A stretch of 64,000 nt of DNA from Wurfbainia villosa (GCA_025175895.1 CM045990.1:43892658-43956657); one strand, 5' to 3'; shown: positions 1 through 11,730, numbered from the stretch's first letter. Program-made: numbers and translations. The notes: generated by a model not told the origin, from the sequence alone.

Positions 1-1075
1 CGATGATGGAATGCGATAGTTGTAGAAGGAAAGGAATATCCTTCATTGTGGATGGAGGATCTATTTAGATTAGCTATTGGACACCTGTGTATACTCTAGG
101 ATTGATTTATGACTAGTGTGTTGATATTGTAGTGACATTGTGTCATACAATTATCATTGTCATTATGATGATTGATATATCATCAACCTAGAGTAAAGAG
201 GATGCAGGTGTGTAGCGACGATAATTTCATACTTGGTATGAATTGTATGAGCTTTTGATTATCTTATTAGACTTATTGACGACTTAGTCGTCAAGGGATT
301 TGGGAAGTCGTGTATTCTGAACACGATTGGATCAGTTGTGGTCGTTGGAGTTGCGTAACTTGGCCACTGTTGATGGTGGTAGTTGGAGTTGCACACTCGG
401 CCACCATAGATGGTGGTTTCCTTGTATTGATTTGATTATTACCATATATATGGATAGGATGCTCTATCAGTACTACATCACTGACTGGTTGGACCAGGAA
501 GGTGATGGAATTTACTTTGTCTGAAGCTTGTGAAACTAGTTTCAGGGCTCAGACGATGGTTGACTTTTACGCCAGTATTGTTTAATCATTCTGGTGTGGA
601 TGGAAGGGTGGTGTACATGGATGCATCATTTTGGGGATCAGAGCGATTCCGATGCTATTGAATAAGACGTATCCTAAGCTTACGACAGTTAAAGAACTGC
701 GAGATAAGCTGTCAAATATATGACATGAACTTAGCAGTTATTATGTTATTTTGTAGAGGTAAGGAGCAGGAATGCTCATGGGGTTTTGGCTAGCTACTGG
801 GTAGCTGCATAGAGTTGTTAGAACATGGATAGTTGCAACTAGGGAGATTGGTCATTATACTCTCCTAGTCACCTCCCGTTCTGTGCGATAGAGTGGATTT
901 TAGACAGGAGATTTCTCTTGTGAGAAAATATTTCTCCGTCTCCGAGGAGAATAGTGGGTTATATAGTTGCATTCGAATTTAGAAAGAGTTACTTTTGATT
1001 CAGGACAACAGATAGATCCCTGTTGTGATGATAGAGAGAATCTACCATAGAGTTATACTCTTTCTCTACTTGTTC
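1..1075 (+). pseudogene. Tekay element A: decayed RT/RNase H region
   Basis: No reading frame survives. The stretch aligns by eye over most of its length with about 20290-21300 of element I, which carries RT and RNase H remnants before its integrase. Both copies share phrases such as the one around 35-70, which in element I follows a decayed RT motif (CIDYR-like). The element begins outside the window on the left, so gag and the 5' LTR are not seen. Assignment to reverse transcriptase rests on this position and similarity, not on intact motifs. Confidence 0.55.
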
Positions 1076-1480
1076 GGAGTTAGTGATAGTGGAATTTGTA
1101 TGTCGTCTGTAGCTAGATAGCTACCTGACATCTTGACTGCCCACGAGACCCAGTCGTGATAGCATGTGGTTGCGTGTAGTCCATAGCTAGATAACTATAT
1201 ACTCTGTCTGCCCACGAAACCCGATCATGGTAGCATGTCGTTGCCCACAGACATTGAGTCTTTTATTGTCTGTCTACCCACGAGTCCCGTTCGTGGTAGC
1301 ATGTGGTTGAACGTAGATTGTGCTCTGTATATTGACTATCTGCCCACGAGTTCCGATCGTGGTAGCATGTCGTTGCCCGCAGATAGTGGCTTTTGTATTA
1401 CCTCGAGAGCCACGAGGCTTTGTCATGATATTTTGATAAGTATTGCTAGTAGATTGCAGTAGGTTGTATATATTGCAAAT
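1076..1480 (+). repeat. Hairpin tandem repeats in element A
   Basis: Four to five units of about 65-78 bp each start with CCCACGAG and then read C(G)TGGTAGCATG. In several units the CCACGA/TCGTGG arms can pair around a 7-nt loop. The same block occurs at 18924-19200 in element I. In I it lies upstream of the RT remnant, whereas here it lies between the RT/RNase H-like and integrase-like remnants, so one copy has been rearranged. Confidence 0.7.
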
Positions 1481-2110
1481 GTATTCGGATTGTATCCGGA
1501 AAATAGTAAGTATTGAAACGTGCTCTGTGGTGGAACGACATGCGGAACATAGTTGATTTCGTAGTCTGGTGTTCAGTGTGTCAACTAGTAAAGGTGGAAT
1601 ACTAGTAATCAGCAAGGTTCTGTACCGAGATGGATGTGATAGCCTAGTATGATGGACAGTGTTGGGAGATTATTTAGAATTCGGAAAGGACTTGATGCGA
1701 TTTCGGGTAATCGATAATCGATTAGCCAAGTTCGCTCATTTTCTTCTGATCCATAAGATAAGTTTGTTGGATCGCTAGATAGGTTTATACTGTGAAGATT
1801 TCTAGTTCGTGGAGTATCTTTGAGTATCGTATGTGATAGCGATTCAGGATTTAACTTGCGATTCTGGCAAAGTCTCCAACAGGTCATGGATATAGAGCTC
1901 CACTCTGGTACAGTTATGTACTTTTTGATAGGTGGTCGATATGAAGATATTATTCATACTTTGGAAGGGTTGTTAGAAGCAGGTGTCAGAGCTCTATATC
2001 AGTAACCTCACTTAGTCACTTGAGGTGTGACTTGTCTCCAGATTCCTGAGATGGTTGTTGTGACATCTCGTACTCATGCATGAGTGGAAAATTTGGGGAC
2101 CAAATTTTTA
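1481..2110 (+). pseudogene. Tekay element A: decayed integrase
   Basis: From about 1690 the sequence matches the integrase core of element I (21378-21570). The open stretch 1820-2005 keeps the outline of the second half of a Ty3 integrase core: a D in SIVCDSDSGF at the usual SDRDPRF position, RFWQSLQ, then a decayed DGQSERTIQTLEDLLRA-like segment. The first part is full of stops and shifts. The C-terminal GPF/chromodomain part seen in element I is missing, and only a short linker separates the core from the PPT. The copy cannot encode a working integrase. Confidence 0.7.
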
Positions 2111-2124
2111 TTAGTGGGGGAGAA
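2111..2124 (+). other. Polypurine tract of element A
   Basis: A purine-rich AGTGGGGGAGAA run sits directly before the TG of the LTR. Element I has almost the same PPT. It is the expected primer site for plus-strand synthesis. Confidence 0.8.
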
Positions 2125-5110
2125 TGTTAAATACGAAAATTTAAAATACTAAATTAAATGGCCAAAATTTAGGAAAAATAATCCTAGGAATTATTTTCGA
2201 GATTTTCAGAGAATTTTAGAAATTTTTTCGGAATTTTTTTGGAATTAAACAGGGCTTATACGGAGATAAGAAAAAAAGGCTTTTAAAGGGCCTGTTTTAA
2301 TTATTCAATAGGTTTAATTAACCTAAGTTATAAACCTAGGTTATAAGTTAACCATTTTTCTCCGATCCCGTTTCCTCTTTTCTCGATTTCTTCGGCGCCG
2401 CTTCGCACGACACGGTCATTTTTCCTTCTCCTGACCTCGCGCAACCGTCGCCTTCTCCCGCAAGCACCGCCATCGTTCCTTCTCCTCGCACGCACCTGGT
2501 GCCATCGCCACAAGCCACCATCGTTCCTTGCCTTCCCCGCAGCGAGCAAGGGTTTTGCTGCCCTCTTCTCCTCACCCGCCGGCATCGCGCGACTCCAAAT
2601 GGGTGATGCCAGCGCCGTGGCTCGCCTCGGCGGGCACGCTGCCTTTCTCGGAAAACTCGGAGATGATGAGTCTGGCCAGCATCCGACATTCCAACGGAGA
2701 TGATGCCGAAGTTCTGTTTGACACCGACGCTCACATAACTCTCACTTCCGACACCCTCTACACCGATGGTGAGCAGTAGTTCTGTCCCTTCATCGGCCTC
2801 TTCGAGTGGTCTCAACCAGGAGCACAGCGACTCCGTTCTGGTAGCTCAGGAGGTCTCCGCCGGTGTCTTTGACCTTGGGAGCCAGGGATCGACAGTGGGT
2901 TCATGTGACCGGCCTGGGAGCTTCCCTAGCCGATCACTGCTGGAGCGAGGTGAGTTGATGTCGTTACTCGACTTTGGACAAAATCCCTTTTCGTTTGTTA
3001 TCCCTATCACGTTGAGTGGGGATTTTGTGCAGCGGTGATAGGCAGTGTGTGGGGGATTTCGTTGTTGGTGGTCGTCGGAGCTAAGTAAGAGTCTGTTTTG
3101 TCTTACCTTGGATGAGATTTTGGTGTTGGCTGTGGTTTCTCCTACGTTGAATTGGAGTTGTGATTTGGGCAGAATCGGTGGACAGAGCAGCTCGGGAAAG
3201 GGGGTTGTTTTCGTCGGTTTGTGTCGGAGGTTGGTGAGGGCTGTGTCAGGAGGTTCCAACGACTGGTAAGCTGATCGATCTTTCTTTTCCTTGTTGTCGA
3301 TTTCTGATTTTCTGTTATCATGATTGGGTGAAGTTTGTTCGGCTGTGGAGGAGTGAAGAGGTTGTGGTGGCTGTGATTTGGGGTTTTGGCCGGCTGTGAA
3401 TGGTCTGATAGGTGTCGGTGTAGCTGTGAGTGAGAGGAGAGGACTCGTTTGGGCTGTTCCGGTGAATAGAACAGGCTGGGGTGGCTATGAGTGTTCGGTT
3501 AAGTGGATATCTTAATCCATTAAGTTTTGGTCTTGATACTAGAGTTGGCAATATAATCTAATTATATTTGCAATATGCAGGTTTCGGTCACAAGACAGGT
3601 CCACGGGCGTAAAGACAGTTGATATTCTTCATAGCAGGCGGGTATCTTTGACTTATCTTCTTTTAAATATTGTCATATAGTTGTGCGTTGTTTACTATAG
3701 CTAGTAATAGTTTTCTATGCTTCTAACTGCCCTAGTATGTCACTACCTAGTACGGGTTATAGTCTTTTCATATGCTTATTTTATTGGTGCTCATTTATCT
3801 GGATACTTGCCATGTGTACTTATTTTAGGAGTTGTGACATACACTTGACTAGCTTTTAGATATACTTTTCCTGTATACCTAGGTCATCGATATGTACTCA
3901 TTTTATTTGTACATATTATTTGGAGACGTATATTGGTTGATGTTACATGCTTTAGTGTCATGCACCATCTTGCATGATTGCATGCTGGCTGGTCGGCGGT
4001 TCCTTTGTAGTTGAGCGCGCAGCCAGTTAGATGATCTGCACACACAACCACTCATGGATTAGTGGTACATCAGGAGGGTGTGTGCAATAGCTCTGTCAGG
4101 CTCTGCTAGTCTGCTCATGGGTAGCGGTGAGGCAGCGTGGTTGTGGGCAGGGATCCCTCCTTTGGTCTATGACACCGGGAGATGAGAGTTTTACTCCCCC
4201 ACTCTGTTTGGGGCAGGAGGATAGGTGTACTCCAATAGCATCCTGTCCACTCGGTCACTCAGGAGCAGTTATGGCAGAGTGCACAGTTGTCATAACGCTA
4301 CCCACTCGGCTTCACCATCGCGTGTGAGGCGGCTAACTGGCGTCAGGGGTGACCATGTCATTTGCATCGCATGCATATGGCATGGATTGCATTTGTTTGT
4401 GTTTGTTGCATTTTGGTTGTTTCCTTGGTTATTGCATATGATTGACATGCATACAGGATACATCGTGTATTTGGTCTGACGACCTTACTTCTGCTAGTAT
4501 GGTTTACACTCCTATGTCAGGATAGGAGATTCAGATAAGTACAGTCTTTCCACATTTCTTCCTTGCATTTCCTATTATTGATCCGGAGGTTGTACTGACA
4601 TGATTATTATTGCTACTTATAGTTTACTATACAAGACTATTAGATATCCGCTGAGTTTTACTCACCCCGTTGATATCTATTCTATTTCAGGATGAAGCCT
4701 TCCGGAGAGTCCAGTTGTCAGTCCCTTGATCTGACGCCTCCGTATTTTTTATTTCACGCTTCCGTATTCTTACCGCTAGTACTCTATGTTTTAAATATGT
4801 AGTATTTTATACTTGTGGTAGTTTTGGCGGTACTTGATATGTATTTATGGACTTTTGTTCGATTGGTTATGGTTATGTGTGGTTGTGTATTCCTGCTCAT
4901 ATGACAGAAGAGGTGAGTCTAGAAGTTGTAGATTCCTTATTTATTTTGGTTGATGGCCTAAGGATGTATATTATATATATTGTGGTGTGGTATGTTCCGA
5001 CCATATTGGTCGATGTATAGTGGGTCGTGTATCCCGTTTTCAATTGTCCGCAGTACAGGAGAGGTGCTGTCCGATTTTCATCGGACAAGTACCCCTCTTG
5101 GGGCGTGATA
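2125..5110 (+). mobile_element. 3' LTR of Tekay-like element A
   Basis: It starts TGTTAAATACG right after the PPT and ends GGGGCGTGATA, close to the GGGGTGTGACA end of element I. The length, 2986 bp, is typical of Tekay/Del LTRs. Inside are blocks shared with the LTRs of element I: a pyrimidine-rich leader-like part near 2340-2600, the GGTCACAAGACAGGTCCACGG segment near 3588, the CATGCACCATCTTGCATGAT segment near 3959, and the AGGAGGGTGTGTGCA/GCTCTGTCAGGCTCTGC segment near 4074. It is a related subfamily rather than the same one. No TSD can be tested because the 5' LTR is outside the window. Small ORFs inside have no recognisable product. Confidence 0.8.
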
Positions 5111-5690
5111 GGAATCGGTTACAAAAGTAGATCGATTTGCCATAAGGTCCAATAGGGTATCACAAAGCTTAATGAATTTACTCCAAGTTGAGGCCACATA
5201 GTAGGAGAGGACAACTCAAGGGTTGTCAAACCATGTGACAGGGGTTTTCCATAGATGGCAACTCTTTAACTCTATCGCTCTAAAAGTAGATGCCAATTGG
5301 AGTAGATATGGCAGTGTAGTTCCTAAAGTTCACATCGGATAAAATAGGATATCCTACCTACACGAACAACCATTGAGGATTAGGAGCAAGACATGTGTTT
5401 ACAATCATTTAGGTGAAACCACAATCCTAGAATCAATCCCCTCGATTATGATTTCTCCTTCCTTTTGCTCCCAACCTCTCCATTCTAATCCTCTCTTTGA
5501 ATTCTCAGCTTCCTCTTTCCTTTGCTCTTTGATCCTTCTTCTTCTAAATGCTTTGTTTTCTCAACCAACTGATTCAATCTGGACAATCCACATTCACTTA
5601 GCAAACTAATACTCGATTTGCTAGTCCCTGTGGGATCAATATTTTTATCACTTGACGACAACCGTGTACTTGCGGGTTTTGATACATCAA
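5111..5690 (+). mobile_element. Decayed Athila-type LTR, 3' end
   Basis: The segment AGTCCCTGTGGGATCAATA followed by TTATCACTTGACGACAACCG and GTGTACTTGCGGG (about 5623-5675) matches the end of the 5' LTR of Athila element H at 45850-45905. The left limit is uncertain; about 5370 onward is best supported. The part from 5111 shows nothing else I recognise. The ORF at 5373-5609 lies inside the LTR and is not a gene. Confidence 0.6.
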
Positions 5691-5713
5691 GTCTTTAACA
5701 CCGTAGTTGAGGA
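5686..5713 (+). other. Decayed tRNA-Asp primer-binding site
   Basis: CAAGTCTTTAACACCGTAGT aligns with the CAAGTTTTTGGCGCCGTTAT found after the 5' LTR of element H. GGCGCC has become AACACC, as expected from deamination of methylated C on both strands. The internal region that should follow is lost. Confidence 0.6.
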
Positions 5714-5768
5714 CTTAGTGTGTGTGTCATCAATAATTCATTGTAAAATGTATACAACAGAAATATAG

Positions 5769-6016
5769 CATTGTGTGGACTTTTCGATAAAAGACTTCTC
5801 AATGCAACTGATAGAAATTATTGCATTAGAACATGACAATCATGAGATTTTAGCCTAATAAACTTCTCAATGCATTGTGTGGACTTTTCGATAAAAGACT
5901 TCTCAATAAAACTGATAGAAATTATTGCATTAGACTTCTCAATGCATTGTGTGGACTTTTCGATAAAAGACTTCTCAATACAACTGATAGAAATTATTGC
6001 ATTAGACTTCTCAATC
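5769..6016. repeat. 72-bp tandem repeat, three units
   Basis: Units start at 5769, 5873 and 5945 with CATTGTGTGGACTTTTCGAT. The last two are 72 bp apart. The first is followed by a 32-bp extra segment and so is 104 bp. Each unit contains AAAGACTTCTCAAT and GAAATTATTGCATTAGA. The open frames here on both strands only reflect the repeat. Confidence 0.9.
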
Positions 6017-6060
6017 ATGAGTTATAGCCATCTGGTAACTTTATTTTCTTCAACCTAGAG

Positions 6061-6589
6061 CAAAATACATCTATTTCTTTTTTAGACAGTGTAAGGTGCG
6101 ACAGGCAAGTGATACATATTTTCTCCTCTTATTTTTTTTGAAGATATAATTCTTCTCTAATTTTTAAGTTTTTAAGTGCATCAAAATCTTTACGAGCATT
6201 ACACCATCTTTGATTTTTTTTTCTTTACATTTAACAATGTGTCTATAACATTCTCTCATATTTTCTTGTTAACATGTATCACATTTAAGTTATGATATAA
6301 CAAAAGCCCCTTCAAGTAACCATTAACACATTTTATAATATTAGTTCAGTTATATAACAATTTCTTTAAAAAATAATGAAAAGAGAGTTAAATAACTTAC
6401 ACTACAGTATGAAAAATTGAAAAAAAAAATTGACTTTTTCTTCTACATTTGAATTGGTTGTTGTACCTTTTTTAAAAATTATCCTGCTTCTTCCTTTTTT
6501 TTTCTTTGTAGTGTTGATAGTCTCACCTTTTTATTTTTTACCTCTGTCATTTTCAATGTCATTCACTGCATTAAAAATTTCTAACCAAA
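6061..6589. other. AT-rich stretch flanking the CACTA relic
   Basis: T-rich and A-rich low-complexity DNA without a supportable gene. A CACTACAGTATGAAAAATTG sequence at 6400-6419 resembles a CACTA terminal inverted repeat pointing rightwards toward the transposase relic. No clear partner terminus with a matching 3-bp TSD was found, so this end is tentative. Confidence 0.35.
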
Positions 6590-7690
6590 TCAAAGGTCTA
6601 GGTTTCCCTTTCCTCTCTTTTTTTCCATTAAATCACTTCTTTTTCTCACTAAATGGATGATCAGGTGCAAGAAATCTCCTATGGTCCAAGTGTGCAAACT
6701 TTTTACTGTATTTAAACCATATAGGATATATGCCTTCACCACATATTGGACAACTAAATTTACCTTTTGTGGCACATCCAACTAAGTTTCCATAAGCTAG
6801 AAAATCATTGATTGTCCACATCAAAAATAACATTCACATTGAATATTGACTTACCAAATGCAGCATATGCCTCCACATTTGTTACCCACGCCTTCAATTC
6901 TTCCATAAGAGGTTCCAAGTATACATCTATATCATTTCCTGGTTGCTTTATGCCTGGAAGTAGTAATATTAACATAAGATTTTCCTTCACCATGCACATC
7001 AATGGAGGAAGGTTATAATTAAGCAAAATAATTGACCAACAACTATATTTGGAACTAAGATCACCAAAAGGATCGAATGCATCTGTTGCAAGACCAAGTC
7101 ATAGATTTCTTGGATCCGGTGCAAAAGTTGGTCATTTGTGATTTATTGTATTTCAAGCTACTGAATCAACTAGATAACATACATGATCTTGACTTTTGTG
7201 GTTGGAGTGTCAAATCAAGTCTTTAATCTTTTCTTCTAATTTAAATATCCTTGTCAATCTAGGTATCATGAGGAAATACCAAAGAATCTTTTCTGGAACT
7301 CCTTTACTAACTTTAGTAGGGATTTATCCACCTTCCATCTTGAGGAATCACACTTTGTGCATGAGTCTAAATCTTTATGCTCCTGTCTAAATAGACAATA
7401 ATCATTCGGACAAACATAAGTCTTCTCATATCCTAAATCAAATAGTTTCAACAACTTTCTCATTGAGTAAATACTTTCTGGAAGTGTGTTTTTTTTGGAA
7501 CATGCCACCTAAGATCTTAAAAAACTCATTGAAACTATTGTTAGTATGACTATTAGTAGACTTATAATTGTATAATGTGATGATCGCTGCTAACTATGTA
7601 AGTTGTACAATCAGGGAAGAGAGAAGTTTCTACATTTTCTAATAAATCAACAAACTCATAGTCTCCTGTCTCAAATATAGTATGTCAAAT
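6590..7690 (-). pseudogene. CACTA (En/Spm) TNP2-like transposase relic
   Basis: On the minus strand several pieces in different frames match the TNP2 family of plant CACTA transposases, in the right order. At 7508-7266 there is LPESIYSMRKLLK, then a CPNDYCLFR...CTKCDSSRWK zinc-ribbon-like part. At about 7110-6805 there is LATDAFDPFGDLSSKYS, NYNLPPLMCM and PGIKQPGNDIDVYLEPLMEE. At 6833-6633 there is WTINDFLAYGNL, CPICGEG and HRRFLAPDHP. Frameshifts and stops separate the pieces and the C-terminal half is absent, so the gene is dead. TNP2 normally excises and reinserts CACTA elements by binding their ends. Confidence 0.85.
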
Positions 7691-8301
7691 CTCTTCTCCT
7701 CTTCCTGAACTCCTTTTGAACTATTTTCACTCTAAAATTGTGAAGTATAAATTTCACCAAGGAAGACCCAAAATAGTGTAAGAACGATCGATCTCTTTCA
7801 TAATTTAGTGCTCGTATACTTGGTCAAATTTCACATACTTCTTGCTTTGACAACGCTTGTAAAGACATAAGATTATTTCATATATTTGGCATAGTTCTTA
7901 GTTTATGCAAGAATTTTTGAACCCCTCCTTTATACTCCGGTACAAACCTTGAAGGTAAATATATTCATTCCTTATTCATTTCATAAATGACCAAAACTCT
8001 AAACTAAAGTTACAATTCATTGCTAAAATACAAAAGAATCACTTTAATGAATCTCAGACAAAAAAAAACACATTAGTGAGATAGAAAACCTCAATTATAT
8101 ACATATTCAGCAAGCGATGACTCAATTCTTTCAGAAAGATAACATTCTTTTAAAATAGTACATGAGCAAAAAGTAATTATTTTATAAAAGATTAAGATCA
8201 TTTGGATTGAAAGATTGACAATAAAATTCACTATTTTATGTTTTTTACATTTATCCTAAAAAAATTTCACTAATTTTTATTCTAGGGAATCTAACCGTGT
8301 G
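7691..8301. other. AT-rich stretch, no gene seen
   Basis: The part up to about 7880 may be further decayed N-terminal TNP2 sequence on the minus strand (a KCRNFSLP-like start precedes the recognised part). Beyond that I see only AT-rich DNA. Confidence 0.4.
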
Positions 8302-8325
8302 TTATATATATATATATATATATAA
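8302..8325. repeat. (TA)n microsatellite, left border of GC island
   Basis: About twelve TA dinucleotides immediately precede the GC-rich island. Confidence 0.95.
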
Positions 8326-8329
8326 CCTA

Positions 8330-8775
8330 ACCATCGTTACTGCCGACGGTCCGACGGGAGTTTATCGACCGCTTAGCGATCGAACTGACACTAACCGGCC
8401 GGAAATCACCAAAGATCACGCCGATGCTGCGCGCCGCATCGGGCCGCGATCGCGCCGATTCGCCGACTACGGCCGAATCCGGCACGAACTGACCGACACC
8501 GACGCCGGTCCGTCCGATATAATCGCCGATCGTTATTCGGCCGCGATTCACCGGATTCCGACCGAATGGCAATGGCCGATTATATCGACGGATCGACGCA
8601 CCGTGGCTGCTCGGCCACGGATTCCAACCGATCTGGCTCGATCCGCCGATCGCGCGGCCGATGCGGCGCCGGCCATCGCCGACGTGATCTTTGGTGATTT
8701 CCGACCGGTTAGCACTGGATTCCGGCCGCTAACCCGGCAGAACTTCGCCGGACCGGCCGACGAGTGGCGATCGAT
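8330..8775. repeat. Long imperfect palindrome, CpG-dense island
   Basis: A sharp jump in GC and CpG content relative to the AT-rich flanks. The segment is an imperfect inverted repeat centred near 8551. Bases 8391-8419 and 8684-8712 are reverse complements over 29 bp with one mismatch. Bases 8515-8525 and 8577-8587 are perfect reverse complements. The GCATCGG..CCGCG segments and the outer GCTAA/CGGACCG segments also pair at the same centre. Because of this symmetry the same peptide string, VIFGDFRPVS, is open on both strands, so the ORFs at 8297-8848 (+) and 8327-8572 (-) reflect composition and symmetry and are probably not genes. No transposase, TIR or TSD was recognised. Confidence 0.8.
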
Positions 8776-8926
8776 CGATCCGGCCCGACGGCGGCGGTCG
8801 GACGGCCGGGCGGCGGTGGTCGGATCGCGCGATAACGACGACGGGTAACGACGTGGCTCGTGATCTGGCTCGCGGTGCTTGATCGGACGGCTTGAGCTAC
8901 GACGGCACACAGGGATCAGTCGCGCA

Positions 8927-8929
<3 letters not shown>
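8776..8929. other. GC-rich tail of the island, unpaired
   Basis: Continues the CGGCGG/GATCG-rich composition to the right-hand (TA)n tract, but I see no matching arm on the left. No gene recognised. Confidence 0.6.

Positions 8930-8959
<30 letters not shown>
8930..8959. repeat. (TA)n microsatellite, right border of GC island
   Basis: About fifteen TA dinucleotides directly follow the island, mirroring the tract on its left. Confidence 0.95.
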
Positions 8960-8961
<2 letters not shown>

Positions 8962-10435
8962 AATTTTATTTCCATAATATTTTAAACAATTATTATTGAT
9001 TAAATAATTTTAAATTAGACATTTATAATTTTAAATTACTTATTTTCAACCTTCGCGACGTGGGCAAAATAAATTTGGCCACGGTTTAATTAAAAAATAA
9101 CAGATTTTTAAATTATTTAATTTTAACAATCAAAATGCTCGTTATTATGAAAAAAATAAATCTATTACTTTATTGCTTGCTGCACCTACCCTAGTTCCTA
9201 TTGCTTGTTGAATAAAAAATAATCAATTACTTTCTTTTATTTTATTACTTTTATTGTTTTTGTTTACTTAAAAAATAGAGAAGGTCAATTGTTATAAAAC
9301 GCTTGCCTATAGAAAAATTTAAAGTAAAAGAGCGTTCAATTTTGCGAAAAGGGCGTTCTACTATTTATTTTATACTTGAAGTACGTTTTATTCCAGGTCA
9401 ATCTAACCGTTCTATAATTATGTTCATTTTAGTATTCTTTATCGTTGATGATAAAAAAAAATAAATTATGAAAATTATATTTTTTAATCCGTTAACTAAA
9501 AATGATATAGAATTTTTAAGTTCAAATAAAAATTTTAAATTTTATACTGAAAATTGACCTGTTTTAATAATATTTATGTTATTCTAATTAATAGACCATC
9601 CTAAAAAGACTAGGTCAATCTAACCACAAATATATGAACAGGCGATTTGATGATTCAACTTGTAGCCTAAATTTAGACGGTGCTACTTGGTGTAAAGCGA
9701 CGACACTAAAGTGAAGCAGAGCGACATTTTAAGTATCAAATTATAAGGGGTGGTGTTTTGACAATTTTAAAAGAAACATGCTCGTTTAACGATATAGATT
9801 AAAAAAAACGCTCTTTTAATTTTCTATTAAAAAAGAGAGCAAATATTGTGATTGCTTCACAATACTTACAAAAAACAAAGGTGTTATTAGGGTTGGACCT
9901 AAGGGGAGGCCCAAGAGGCCTCACCTCAGGCCCAACTATATATATTAAAGGTTGTTTATAGGTCCTAAACATTACTTTTAATATTTTCAGCTCTAAGTAA
10001 CTTAATTACCAAGCATATAGGGGGCCTAAACAAAATTTTATGTGCCTTTTACTTCACAAACTGTAAAATAATTGGGTTAAAAAATATTTGCAATGCAAAC
10101 GCTTAGTAAAAGATTAGAATTATCAATCTAGTGGTTCTATCGTTCTATTCCACATCCATTGTGAGAGAGATAAATCACGAAGAATTTTTAATCTGGACAC
10201 AATTGACTAAGACAGAGGAGGACTAACAATATAGACACATTGTGATGCGGTGATGATTATACAGTAATATCAATCGACGAATCAATGGTATAATTTATTT
10301 TATTTTTTCAACGTGTTTAATCTTGGTGAGTGTTACAGATTTTTTTTTTTAATTTACTTTACTTGGCTAATGATATATTATGTACCTTTTATTGCTTAAT
10401 TAATTAATTTGGTCACATATATATTAGTTTGTCTC
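8960..10435. other. AT-rich intergenic DNA, no gene seen
   Basis: Long AT-rich stretch with no ORF and no recognised element. It is the pre-insertion DNA on the left of the Sirevirus nest. The part 9890-10050 contains repeated GGCCTAA/GGCCCAA words but nothing I can name. Confidence 0.5.
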
Positions 10436-10505
10436 ATCGTATTCAATGGTTAGAGTAGTGCAGATGGTGTTATGGATTGGTAGGGATCAAATCTCGACAC
10501 GAGGC
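10436..10505 (+). other. tRNA-like patch, possible SINE head
   Basis: TATTCAATGGTTAGAG resembles a pol III A box (as in tRNA D-arms). GGGATCAAATCTCGAC, about 45 bp downstream, resembles a B box. The spacing fits a tRNA or tRNA-derived SINE. There is no convincing cloverleaf, and any SINE tail would be cut off by the LTR starting at 10514. Low confidence. Confidence 0.3.
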
Positions 10506-10513
10506 CTAAAATC

Positions 10514-11730
10514 TATTGAGGATCTTTGGATGATTAGAGGGGGTGAATAGCTTTTCCTTCGATTTCTACAAGGACATTAGCAGAAGCAAGAACAAAAAAT
10601 AATATTAGCATCGAAATCAAAGAAACAATGCTAACAAAGATTGTTTAATGTGGTGCAGAGATGATGCTTCAACTCCATGATAATCCTTAAGATGGATCAC
10701 CCCTTGTAAGTCCTCACTAATTTTCTCCTTCGAATCAATCAACGTGGAGAAACCTTTTGTTACATTACTCTCTTCTTACAAAATTTTTGATGAAGATTTG
10801 GAAGAAGAGAACTTGGAAAGCGAAAGACTTGGAAGACTTGAGAGCTTAGAATGAGAGTTTTCACGTTAAGGCATTAGCTTCCTCATGCTCCAAGCCATCC
10901 TTTATATAGAGCGAGTAAATCTGTCCGTTGAACCTTCGCCAGTCGACTGGTAGCACTGTTGACCATATCCAATGGGGTTTGACGAACTCTAATTGCGATC
11001 ATCACCACTCAACAGATTCCCGATTAATTGACTGCTTATACTAGCAGTCAACTGTCCAAGCCAATAGTCGACTCAGAAAGCTTCTGTGCTATGCTATAGT
11101 GTTCTCAATTGATTGTTATACCATAATAGTCGACTATTGACTCGTAGCTTCGGTTTCCCATTTTGAGCATCGAAGTCGCTCGAGCACAAGCTTGTTGCCA
11201 AAGCACTAGCCTATTTCCCAAGCACCCTGGTGGCCAAATGATTACTGCCAACAACAGTCGACTGCTGAGCACTTAGGTAGAAAATCGAGTCCCATAGCGG
11301 GAGTTGGCTATAGTACCTAGTCGACTGCTATTCCCTAAGTATGAATCTTTCATACTTAAAACCTAACCCTAGACTAGACTACACCTTCAAGGCTCTTCCC
11401 TCAGTCTTGCACCTTCAGAATCCCTCCGAGTCCATGACTCCTTCATCCTTGCGCTTGCCTTCAAGAGTTTCCTTCGGCTTGTTATGCTTAGAGTCTTCCT
11501 TTGCCAAGGTTCATTTGGACTTATACTGCTAAAACTATACACTTAGACTTTATGCTATCAAAACCTCATCCTTGGACTTCCTTGCCAAGATTCACTTGGA
11601 CTTATGCCACCAGAACTACATACTTGGACTTATGGCGCCAAGTCCTCATCTTGGACTTTCCTGTCTAAGACTTCACTCTTGGACTTTCCTTGGCAAGATT
11701 CACACTTGGACTTTCCTTATACCTGATATT
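10514..11730 (-). mobile_element. Left (3') LTR of Sirevirus C, outer part
   Basis: Starts TATTGAGGATCTTTGG, matching the TGTTAGGGATCCTTGG start of the shared LTR at 34933, and has the AGAGGGGGTGAATAG phrase common to these LTRs. On the minus strand this is the LTR end next to genomic DNA. It is interrupted at 11730 by element B and resumes at 32294. It contains AGTCGACT-type palindromes (10935-11330). Confidence 0.8.

Noticed and set aside
1235..1462. ORF over the hairpin repeats of element A (and the opposite-strand ORF 1274-1615)
   Set aside because: Repeat-derived; the protein repeats simply follow the DNA repeat unit and no domain is recognised.
2328..3259. Cluster of ORFs on both strands with Arg/Ser-rich composition
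   Set aside because: They lie inside the element A LTR, in its GC-rich leader-like part; no domain, and the related LTRs of I do not keep the frames.
8297..8848. 183-codon ORF on the plus strand of the GC island, with overlapping minus-strand ORFs
   Set aside because: Openness comes from low stop-codon content in CG-rich DNA and from the palindrome, which puts the same peptide on both strands. No family motif and no sensible start context.
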